Shown in pieces: positions 54,783-64,000 of a stretch of 64,000 bases of DNA (within the stretch, counting starts at the first letter, position 1; each line of letters opens with the position of its first letter). Made by a program: the position numbers and the translations under genes. The DNA lies in NCBI RefSeq assembly GCF_030272615.1, contig NC_081412.1:341123370-341187369 (forward strand). The letters are read 5' to 3'. The notes under the pieces are model-generated. The model saw only the letters and a list, made by a program, of their open reading frames with translations, did not search any database and had not been told where the DNA came from. Source of the stretch: Cryptomeria japonica (lineage: Eukaryota > Streptophyta > Pinopsida > Cupressales > Cupressaceae).

Positions 54783-56156
54783 TGTAAGCACCCCTGTCCT
54801 TTCTGCACTTGTGTTTTCACTTTGTGTGGTTTGACATTATGTCAAACACTTGGCATGCATCCATCTTTAGGACTGATTTTCTGATTTTCTTATTGATTAG
54901 TTTTCTGATTTGTTTTCAGTTTATAGTTGATTGAATGGGATTTAGAAAGAAAAAACATACTTGAACATAACACAAATATTGATATTGCAGATTGCTATAT
55001 TAACTTCAACAAGATTGAGCCAAATGCATCGTTTATTCTAACTCCATAGTTCTGGAAACATTAACAACAAACGACAACTTAGTTCCCCACACACAATGAA
55101 AATATTACAATATTTTGCATACTGAATTGCTGCTCCAGGTCTAATAATAAAATTTGAGTACATTAACAGCGTTACAAACCCTGCATCTTCACATTCCAGC
55201 TTCGTATAGCACACTTCTAGCCCTGTACGATTTGCAATAAACTCCCAAAATATGTGAATTAACACCAGCAGATCATTCACAATGAACAACCATTAATCTA
55301 TCCTCAAATCCTCCAATCGAATCCTTCCTGGCATTGAATATTAGCTTCCGCGACTACCACAAACTTCTGATTTATCTTGAAGCCCAAATCCAAATCCTCC
55401 TGACTGCGTCTTTCAAAAGCGAAGAGAATGCTAGCATAGAGGGATTTCGTCCTCCAAGCCCAATAATCAGATTTCCAAGAAATCTAACAACATAATATTA
55501 ATCACATTCAAGCGTGCTGAAAGAGGACTCTTCAATCTCTTTTATAACCCCTTTCTAAGAGCTCATTCACTTCTCTTGTCGATGTGGGATAAACAAAATC
55601 ACCCTTTTTGCCCTTTCCTATAATTTTGGGATTTTTCATTTTTGCCTCTATTTTCTCGTGATTTCTTTTTGCCCCCCTATTTTATCACGGTTTCTTTTTC
55701 TTTAATATTCCCCATACCATGTAACATGATTTTCCTTAAATTTAAGTCCCCAGTCTCCGATGTACTATAGAATAAAGGGGAGCTCTTTTTTTTAAATATT
55801 TTCCACAACTATAATCTATGCATTAATAAAGTTAAATAATTAAATTTATCTTTATAAAATAACTATATTAATGCATAATAAATCATATCAATGATAAATA
55901 AATCTTCTTGTTGATTTTAAACAATTTGCCATCAACATGTCACTGCCACTGGATGTCCAACCATGTCCAGAATGACTTACTATAAATAGCAAGTGTGCCC
56001 AAAACTGCCTCAAAACCCCTCAGAATGTCATGCAGCTAAAACTGTCTAAGCCAAATGGCCTCTAAGTCCCTTTACTGTCCTGGTTAGTCTACAAAACCAT
56101 GGGGAAATAGGCTAACGACAACATCATGCTATGAATGCTACAAAGGGGACATTACA
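54783..56156 (-). repeat. 5' LTR of element F (1374 bp)
   Basis: On the minus strand it begins TGTAATGTCCCCTTTGTAGC at 56156 and ends GGGGTGCTTACA at 54783, 61 bp before the gag ATG. Its start matches the solo LTR at 30625 over the first 12 bases. The next bases inside (TGGGTTCAAAGC) would be the primer site; I could not assign the tRNA. The partner 3' LTR is not in the window. Confidence 0.7.
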
Positions 56157-57678
56157 AACTTTTGATCCTTAACAATTTAAACCTTTAATGAGCTTTTTGA
56201 AACTTCAATTTTAAAACTGAAAGGAATTGAAACTGAAACCAGAAAGAGATGCAATCGCACAATAAAGACAATGCAGAAGATCTATGTGGAAACCTAGGAT
56301 GGGAAAAATCATGGTGAGAAACGCTGCTAGGATCTACTGTCCTAATCCAGCCTCATGAATAACTCAATTACAATGTTTAAGGGCACCAACCCTAAGGAGT
56401 CACCAAACCCCTCTTCTAAGAGCACCAACTCTTTAGAATCACAATTCAACTGTTTGAGCACCAACTCAATCCTCTTAAAGCACCAAGTCTATGAACAAAA
56501 CAATTACAAAATATTGCCGATCTCAACTTCAGTTGTAACTACATAAAATAGACTTTTACAATCTGATTATCTGCACCCTTCAGATGAACTGTGTAATGTT
56601 GCACTTCTTAATCACAAAGACCTGCAAAATTTCTCCAGAACACTGTCAACCTTCAACATCAACCTGCAAAATTGAATTGATCTGAAACTGATGGGGAAAC
56701 TGTGATAATGTTGAAGTAGAAACATATATATGAGTCTTAAAAGAATATGCTGTCTTAAATAATGATATGTTAGACTGCAAACAAAGTTGTGTTTGATCTG
56801 AAACTTATCTCTGATCTGAACTTTATCTAGATCTGCAAACTAAGTGCCAACAAAGTGAATATATTACTGCAAGTATGATCTGAAACACAAATTATTATTA
56901 GCACCCCCTTTCACTGATCTGAACCATACATCTCACTGAACTGATTTGCAAACTATTATTCAACTTTAAAACAACTCAAAAAGATTTGACAAATCTGTTA
57001 TACCTGATTCTCAGCACTGCAAGGATAGTTATTGACTGTGTGTACTCATTTACAGCACTTACAGAACCCTCTGTTATGACAACATCTCTCATTCACAAGT
57101 GTCCTTCATTGAACTCTTACTTCACAATTTATAACACTGCTGCTCTTCTTTTCAATAGCATATATACATTGAGGTCTTGTCTAAAACAAGATATCTAACA
57201 CACCACCTTAAAAAATATATAGACCTGTCTCTCTATTACTACAAGAGAATAACTTGTTTCAAAACTTCCAATCACAACCGTAAGTAACCAATAACTGACT
57301 TGGAAGTTAGATTTGGCTAGGAAGTTTTAAAACTTCCATCCAACCACCTTGTAACAAGAAGAAATCTGTATATTATTTTTATCAATGGTAACAATACAAA
57401 AGTTACTTGTCTTCGATAAAAGAGTGTAGCACACAAAAAATAAAAGCGAGTCCATGGTAACTATACGTGCAAGAACAGATCAAAACAAGATCTTCATAGT
57501 TCCCTGATCAAACACAGATCATTAGTTCCGCAGCAATACAATCTGTTCATTCTGAGATACAAAGTGATAGCATCAATGGATGGTGATGATGAAACTTGTC
57601 TTATTTCCTTCCTTCTATTTTTGTTTTGTCTGTCTGATATATGCTATCAATGACACATGCCATTTCACGGGTATTGGG
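56157..57678. other. Spacer between elements F and D
   Basis: AT-rich; a GCACCAACTC word recurs several times at 56380-56490. No ORF with recognisable motifs. It may be remains of an older element. Confidence 0.5.
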
Positions 57679-57990
57679 TGTTTACCTCACTGGGTAAACA
57701 GGAAGAATACAGAAATCGAACAGCAATGCACAATGCAAATACAAAAGAAGTACCAGAATAAGCTTGCCATTAATGTCAAAAGATGTTCATATTATAATCT
57801 GTCGTCAACATTACATGTCCTCCAACACCCGGAGGTGGTACAATATATGACAGCCGAAGGGGTGCGACACAACCGTCGCGACTCCAACTACCTACCCATC
57901 GGCTAACTAACTGACCGCCGTAACTCATTATTACCGACGACAACATAAACATAATATACCAACATAACATAATGATTATTCCCGTCAACA
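57679..57990 (-). repeat. 3' LTR of element D (312 bp)
   Basis: TGTTTACCTCACTGGG to CCCGTCAACA. Three differences from the 5' copy. Confidence 0.94.
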
Positions 57991-58013
57991 TCATCCCCCC
58001 CAAGAAAAGAAGT
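57991..58013 (-). promoter_or_regulatory. Polypurine tract of element D
   Basis: TCATCCCCCCCAAGAAAAG beside the LTR, that is, a G-run adjoining the LTR on the minus strand, as in A and B. Confidence 0.8.
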
Positions 58014-58690
58014 CGACTCCGACGACTTAATACAAAATAGAGATGAACGACAGGAACTACTGACGCCAGTCGGGTCGGGATCTTATACACTTGCTGTGTC
58101 CTCGCCTGAAAACCCTTTTCTGCTACCATCTGATGCTCAAGTGCGGATTTCACCAATATTGCTTCCTTTGCCATCACAGTTCTCCTGGGCCTAACCCAAA
58201 CTTGTCGGCAAAACACGTTTTTCAGTCTCAGCTTCCACCAACTGCTACTCAAATGATTCTGTCTCCCTAGCCAATTTGTCCTCGATAGCCACCCGTGCTG
58301 CTCTCTCGGCATCCAACTCCTGGGTACGCTGAACTAAGTCTCACGCGACTATTGCCTCCAACCTGGTGGTCAGCTCCTCCCGAGCCCTCTGTGCATCCAC
58401 CAAGGCAACCTCACGTCCAGCCGAGACATACTCCGAGTTCCTCAAAGCGTACCAGTCATACTTGGAGGTGGCCACAATCCGTTGGCACAAATGCTAGGAG
58501 CCACCTCAAATCCTCCATCACACTCCCCAAAGGCTAAAAACTGAACTGAATAACTCCTTGGTGTCATACAACTGCGCGGACCTGCAATGCCTTCCCTCAA
58601 ACTCTGTTTGTTCGCAACCTCCAAACCGTCTCCCTCTACGGCTTATGGCTTCCCTGCCAATGCTTAGCTGTGGGCTTCTTTCGCACGATA
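58014..58690 (-). pseudogene. Accessory coiled-coil ORF remnant of element D
   Basis: Same remnant as in B and C, with A-R-T-Q-Q-V-Y-K-I near 58080 and broken frames upstream. The N-terminal domain of A's accessory ORF is absent. Confidence 0.6.
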
Positions 58691-58739
58691 CGGACAACCA
58701 CAACACTTCCCATGGTCTTTTGTAGCTCAAAATAAACTG

Positions 58740-58820
58740 GGGGTCTGGGGGCAGCGCCCCCAGCGGGGTCGAGGGGCAGTACAGGGCGGGGTTGAGGGGC
58801 AGCGCCCCCGCCGCCAACAC
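58740..58820 (-). repeat. GC hairpin block of element D
   Basis: GGGGGCAGCGCCCCCAGCGG and GGGGCAGCGCCCCCG: two self-complementary units, the short form of the expanded array in B. Confidence 0.75.
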
Positions 58821-59190
58821 CAATTTACAACCCTCAAAACCATACGAAAGTCCATGGCGCACAGCATTTCTGTGATATTTTAAGATGCCAAAAACCCTTC
58901 TTCTCCACTTTGAATTTCAGGAAACTGGCTTCAAACTCCAACGAATCATTTTAAATTTGGTCGTCATCGTTTTCTTTTTTTTTTTTTGCACTGTAATATC
59001 CTCGATGGCACCCCGGCCATACAACCTCCCTGATCGGGCCGTGCGGTGCGTCTTCCTCCTCCTTTATCCCTTGCTGTGCAGTGATGTGCCTTCGACGGTG
59101 TTTGGCGTTGTGCGGCTTCTATGTTGCGCGGGGGTGTTTTATCCTTCGTCGGCGGTGTTTTAATCTTTCGCGGCTGCTTGTGATGACCAC
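58821..59190 (-). other. Non-coding spacer of element D
   Basis: Carries the GATGCCAAAAACCCTTCTTC and CTCGATGGCACCCCGGCC segments shared with B and C. No coding support. Confidence 0.55.
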
Positions 59191-59575
59191 CTTTGGTGGC
59201 CCCACCGTCGGTGTGATCACCGCACGATGGTTCCATGGACGGTGGTTCCACCGTTGGTGGTGTCACCGTCGGTGGCTCCACCGCACGATGGTTCCACCGT
59301 CGGTGGCTCCACCGCACGGTGGTGTCACCGTCGGTGGTCCTACCGCACGGTGGTTCCACCGTCGGTGGTGCCATCGTCGGTGGTCCCACTGCACGGTGGT
59401 TCCACCGCACGGTGGTTCCACCGTACGGTGATGCCACCGCACGGTGGTTCCACCGTACGGTGATGCCACCGTACGGTGGTCCCACCGTACGGTGGCCACT
59501 TTCTTTTTTAAATTTTTTTATATAAATTTTCAGCCGTACGGTCACCTGCCGTACGGATTCGTACGGCCATACGGT
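59191..59575 (-). repeat. Palindrome array of element D
   Basis: About twenty CCACCG..CG(G/A)TGGTT units, many as CCACCGCACGGTGG or CCACCGTACGGTGG. The array ends at CCCACCGTACGGTGGCCAC (59483-59501) before a T/A-rich stretch, as in A and C. GCCGTACGGTCACC and related words follow to 59575. Confidence 0.87.
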
Positions 59576-59629
59576 ACTCTCTCTCTTTTTTTTTTTTTTC
59601 TTTTTTCTTTTTCTTTTCGATTTCCTAAT

Positions 59630-62600
59630 TTAGTTGTCTAGAGAGTCTTCGGCTCGGGTCCCCTGTCTTTGGGATCGCCCTTCATCCTTCTCGGTTTGCC
59701 TCGCCCGAGAGTCTCCCGTTTTGGTCTTGTGCCTGGCGAGTCGCCTGCCCGGCCTCTCAGGGGCCCCTTCCATCCTCTCGGGTCCCCCTCCGGACTCCCG
59801 GGTGTCCTTCCGGCCTCTCGGGTCCCCTACGCGCTTCTCGTGGTAGGGTTTCAATTTGAACCTATCGGTGGCAAGTTTATTTTCCATGGCCATCCGAAGA
59901 CCTGGAACCACAAATTCTACAGGAACCATGGTCTCCTTCCCGTACATAAGAAGAAGAATAATGAAGATTTTGAAGACTGCGGTCTTCCACATAGGGTTCC
60001 AATCGTTGCCAACACTCTTCGGATTATCTACGTCGCCAGGGTTTGGGGTGTCTCCCTTCCAATATTCTTTGTATTCTGGCAAGTACACCTCTATTGGTTG
60101 CTCTGGTTCCTCTACTTCGACGCTTAATACGTTACAGGAGGGTGAGAACATCTCATAGTCCTCCTGCTGCCAGTGGAACAATCCATTTAGTGAATCTGTG
60201 TCATCCTCCGAACAGCAACCTCTGATTTTTAATATGCCTTCGGCATCTGGGTCCATCCCCTCTCTCCCTTCGTCTCGTGGGTCATTTTCCCTCTCGGATT
60301 CAGATCCCGAGGAAGGGGCAAGTTCCTCGCTCACCAACTGCGTTCGGAGATCAATAGTGAATTTCTTGCCTCCGCTCTCCATCGAGAGTGTATTTCGTTT
60401 CCAGTTGTGGTTTGCTTTCGCTACCACTAACCATCCTCTTCCAAGTATGGCGTCATACCCTTTCTGTTTCAATGGAATGACCACGAAGTCGAGTACAAAA
60501 GGTTGTGCACCCACGGTGACTTGCTGTGCCATCAACATGCCGAGGGGTTTAATCCCGTGCTGGTCTGCACCTAGCAGATTAAACGTAGGTGGCCACAAAG
60601 TGGGCTTTCCTAGCTTTTTCCATGTGTCCTCCGGAAGGACATTTACTCCGGAACTGCCGTCTACTATAGTATCCGTCAGGATGGTGCCCAGGATGCCCAT
60701 CTCCACCACGGGTAGGTGTCAGCCATTGTTGACGGTAAGTACAACTGGATTTGTTGCCGAGCTTCCTAGTATGGGAGCGTCCATGTCTCGCGGTTTGGGT
60801 TTATCAACCTTTGTGCCCAACAACATTGTCCCCAATTGCGGTATGGTGTGTAGGAGGTCTTCCAGTTTCACAGGTACCTCCATTTGGAGCATCTGCCGTA
60901 CAATGTTCCTCTCGCGTCTGTGCAGTAGGGTCCAGATGACTCGTGTGTCTCTCCCCGTTGGGCTTTCATGGCCCTTTCTATTTCCTCCCTTGCCTCCGTC
61001 ATTCTCTGCTTCTCCGTGCGGGGATGGGGGTATCGGGCTTCCTTTGCCTGCCCTCGGGTAAGAGCAAGGATGGCTTCTTTACCCCGTGTGTTGCCTTCGA
61101 TATCAATCAGATTGGCCCCTACGCCAGACTTCGGACAATCGGCATCTTCATGGTCACCGGGGCCACACCACCGACATAGCTTTTGAGCGGTGTCATTGTT
61201 ATTACACTCTCGTGCGTAATGACCCCATTGATTGCAAGCCCTACATTGAATCATCGGGCGTCCCTTCGCATCGTATTGGATCCTATTTCTGGTGGAATTA
61301 TTATTATTCCCCCGTCCGCCTCGTCGGTTTCCTCGGTAGCCTCCGGAAGATGCATTATTGTTTGAATCCGATGTGGAGGGCTGCTCATGTGCAAAGAGCA
61401 CTTGCTGGTTACGTGCCTTCAGATTGTATGGGCATTCCTTCGTAGAATGTCCCATGATCTGGCAGATGTCACAGAATGCCTTCTTGGGACAGGCACCCTT
61501 TGTGTGGCCGCTCTCCTTACAATCCATGCACCACAGTTCATCATCCTTGCTTGTGGTCCCCTTCATTGTCTTAAACTCTTTTAACATCCGTTCCATATCC
61601 TTTTGAAGGGCCGTGACTTTCTTCTTCGGCTTCTCATCACTGCTACTCTCTTCTTCCGACGTATCATCTTCAGAGGATGACGAAGATCTATTCTTCTTCT
61701 TTTTGGCCGTCTTATTTTCACTTTCCAAGTCCATGGCCCGGTTGTATGCATCATCGTAGGATGTCGGAGGCACAATTTTCATCTTTCGTCGTAGCTTAGG
61801 GTTCAAACCCTCGACAAACCACCGCTTCTTTAAGCCATCAGCCGGTTGGCTTTCCATCTTTCCGACTAATTCCTTTAGCCGGCGGCCATATGCCCGTACG
61901 GTCTCCTTCTTTCCTTGCTTTGTTCCATAGATTTCGGAGACGATCTCATTATCATCTCGGAGAAGCCGAAATTCCTTCTCGAATGCTTTCTTCAATTCAT
62001 CCCACGTAGTTACCCCGGTTTTATCCAAGTCTGAATACCAGTCAATAGCCACTCCTCTCAGTGTGGCGGGAAACTGCTTCATCCATTCATCCTGGTCAGT
62101 CACCCCGTTGGCTGTCCAGATGGTTTCGTAGGTATGGCAATGCTGTGCGGGATCATCTTTGCTATCCCCGTTGAATTTGGGCAACTTCTGTTTGGTCGCC
62201 ATTGATGGAAGTCGTCCACTTGGAGGTGGTTGTGGCCGTGTCTGCCCTCCGGCGCTGCTCCCTCCGATGCCGCTGATGTCTCTTGTGGTGGTGACCAAAG
62301 GTACGGTGTTCTGCCTTGTACCTACCGTGCGGTTAGCTTCCCCTTCGCCGTCACCCGTGCCCGGCTCCCTTCGGTGATCCTCCCTTTGTGGCGCGAGAGC
62401 AACTACCGTGCGGTTAGCTTCCCCTTCACCGTCACCCATGCCCGGCTCCCTTCGGTGATCCTCCCTTTGTGGCGTGAGAGCGACTACCGTGCGGTTAGCT
62501 CCCCCTTCGCCGTCACCCGTGCCGGGCTCCCTTTGGTGATCCTCCCTTTGTGGCGTGAGAGATAAGTTTTTGAACCGATCTCGAGTCTCTTCAACTAGTT

Positions 62601-62871
62601 CTCTCCGTAACCTAGTTTCCTCCAGAAACTCTTCGAGGCTTCTCGCTCTACAGTAGTCTGGCGACGCGTAGAAATTCCCCTCGGCTTCTGCACCTTCTGT
62701 GACACCTCCTTGGTTCCCTTCGGGCAACCCTTCGGCAGGTCGTCCTTCGGCAAGTTGCCTCAGCCTCCGTCTACGTTCTACACGTTGTTCCAGAATCAAA
62801 GCCTTCTGCGCAGCCTCCCACTCGTCGGTTTCTAATTTCTTATTTCTGTCTTTATTCAATAAATTGGGCAT
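59630..62871 (-). pseudogene. Gag-protease-integrase-tail polyprotein of element D, one frameshift
   Basis: From ATG 62871 (M-P-N-L-L-N-K) the frame is open to 60868 and, after a shift near 60710-60870, continues to 59630. It has an N-terminal charged region with three copies of a 27-residue unit, a Gag domain, four CCHC knuckles, protease (D-G-S-S in place of D-G-G-S), the D-W-N-P-M-W-K-T-A-V-F-K-I-F segment, a short Ile/Leu run, M-Y-G-K-E integrase tail and a basic Arg/Glu end. The fusion point is the same as in B and C. RT and RNase H are absent. Confidence 0.87.
62322..62564 (-). repeat. In-frame 81-bp triplication in the gag of element D
   Basis: CTCCCTTTGTGGCG starts at 62380, 62461 and 62542, an exact 81-bp period. 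Each unit encodes 27 residues (T-P-Q-R-E-D-H ... G-E-G-x-A-N-R-T). A has a single related segment. Confidence 0.93.
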
Positions 62872-63006
62872 TAATTGTGGTACAATTTCATGTTTCACAA
62901 CACATAAACCAAAACACCACACGTCTTTATTAATTCATTCTTTTGTATACAATCAACATAATTCTTCTGCTTCTAACAGTGTTCTTTATTTCTCTCCCTT
63001 CACAAT

Positions 63007-63378
63007 TTAAGGATTATTTGTCCTTCGTCGGTCTTCCCTACGTCCGTCATCCTGGCGCTCATGAAATTCTCGTAAGATTTGCTGTCGTCGGTTCTCACGG
63101 TAGGTGTCTTCTCTGCGGTTTTGAAGAGCCAAAAATGCTTGAGCCAGAAGGTTAGGCAAACTGCTCATTAACCGATTCACCGCCGGGCTTACACCAAGCG
63201 CGCTCCACACAGCATCCTCTGGAACAGCCTCAATGGTGGCTTCCCTCCGTACGTGTGTTTCGATGGCCGCTTGAAGGATGCAAGAGAAATCTTTTGTGAG
63301 TGCTTATTCTCCTTCGAACAGTTCTTGGTGATCCTCGTCAGGGTTACTGCTCGTCCCCTCGGGCAATGGTTGTCCCAT
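63007..63378 (-). pseudogene. Small ORF upstream of gag in element D (~123 codons, one stop)
   Basis: Starts M-G-Q-P-L-P-E-G at 63378, has TAA at 63304-63306 and ends at 63007. The core I-E-T-H-V-R-R-E-A-T-I and V-S-P-A-V-N-R-L-M align with the ORFs in A, B and C despite clear divergence at other residues, which supports coding. Confidence 0.62.
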
Positions 63379-63425
63379 TATCCCTGTGCCATGTAGTATA
63401 TTCCCGTCCCTCCCGAAATAATTTC

Positions 63426-63438
63426 GGCAACGGCGCCA
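63426..63438 (-). promoter_or_regulatory. Primer binding site of element D (tRNA-Asp type)
   Basis: On the minus strand TGGCGCCGTTGCC two bases after the 5' LTR, identical to the site in C. Confidence 0.87.
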
Positions 63439-63440
63439 AA

Positions 63441-63752
63441 TGTTTACCTCACTGGGTAAACAGGAAGAATACAGAAATCGAACAGCAATGCACAATGCAA
63501 ATACAAAAGAAGTACCAGAATAAGCTTGCCATTAATGTCAAAAGATGTTCATATTATAATCTGTCGTCAACATTACATGTCCTCCAACACCCGGAGGTGG
63601 TACAATATATGACAGCCGAAGGGGTGCGACACAACCGTCGCGATTCCAACTACCTACCCGTCGGCTAACTAACTGACCGCCGTAACTCATTATTACCGAC
63701 GACAACATAAACATAATATACCAACATAACATAATGATTATTCTCGTCAACA
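63441..63752 (-). repeat. 5' LTR of element D (312 bp)
   Basis: Matches 57679-57990 with three substitutions, then TTGGG. Confidence 0.94.
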
Positions 63753-64000
63753 TTGGGTGACAGGACATGACTAATAATCCTGATCTTTCTGTGTTTGCAT
63801 ATGACTGTTAATTTGTGATTGGAACCAACATAGAGACGTGTACAGGTATGAGTCTTTGAATGTGACATCAATGACAAAATACCAAAGCAGTCTAATAGGA
63901 TCATCCTTTTACTGCCTCCTTCTATAAGATATGGATAAATATTTTTTTTTGGGTTGGCCATTGGCCTGCATGTAGTTGGCCTCATAAAATAAACTTTTTG
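63753..64000. other. Spacer right of element D
   Basis: AT-rich end of the window; no feature recognised beyond the TTGGG target copy. Confidence 0.55.

Larger units (their letters stand above)
57679..63752 (-). mobile_element. Element D: non-autonomous Gypsy element (gag-protease-integrase tail)
   Basis: 312-bp LTRs (57679-57990, 63441-63752) differ at three positions and are flanked by TTGGG (57674-57678, 63753-63757). Primer site and polypurine tract are intact. The content order equals that of B and C: small ORF, gag-protease-integrase-tail ORF, palindromes, GC block, accessory remnant. D is a separate subfamily: its LTR starts TGTTTACCTCACTGGG and its Gag resembles A's more than B's, yet it shares the same RT/RNase H deletion. 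Confidence 0.93.

Overview
The window is plant nuclear DNA made almost entirely of transposable elements. No intact host gene, rRNA, tRNA gene or CRISPR array was found. Ty3/Gypsy elements primed from a tRNA-Asp-like site, Ty1/Copia elements primed from initiator tRNA-Met, hAT transposase fossils, long AT-rich spacers and repeated nesting point to a seed plant with a large, repeat-rich genome. I favour a gymnosperm, but the sequence does not prove it.

Left block (1-21530): AT-rich spacer with small tandem duplications leads into an old sequence (here 'R') bounded by two ~140-bp direct repeats. R is interrupted by Gypsy element A (3550-19474, minus strand, target duplication ATCCC). A is interrupted inside its protease coding region by the related non-autonomous element B (10200-16651, plus strand, target duplication TGAGC). 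A carries gag, protease, RT, RNase H and integrase, plus an accessory ORF downstream of pol, all damaged.

Middle block (21531-44999): a young Copia element G (21851-27108) has identical 208-bp LTRs with TA...TA ends and target duplication GGGAA. It is followed by a decayed hAT transposase (27540-29105), a solo LTR (30625-31700, TTAAC) and a second transposase fossil. Next comes non-autonomous Gypsy element C (32805-39107, minus, AAGCT), then Copia fossils and LTR fragments.

Right block (44199-64000): a second type of Gypsy element, F (minus), is split by insertion E (45000-51660, CCACC) within its RNase H region. E carries only an accessory-type ORF and tandem arrays. Non-autonomous Gypsy element D (57679-63752, minus, TTGGG) closes the window.

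The most interesting system is the A/B/C/D family. A has a full polymerase. B, C and D have all lost RT, RNase H and most of integrase, yet each keeps one long frame in which gag and protease run into the integrase C-terminal tail through a variable trinucleotide repeat. All four keep a ~123-codon ORF upstream of gag, or part of it. All four carry arrays of the palindrome CCACCGTACGGTGG and near variants between pol and the accessory region, and B, C and D also carry GGGGCG(C/T)TGCCCC hairpin blocks. This looks like a parasitic gag-carrying lineage mobilised by A-like relatives. Orientation, target duplications and LTRs were read directly from the sequence; family names rest on recognised motifs, since no database search was possible.
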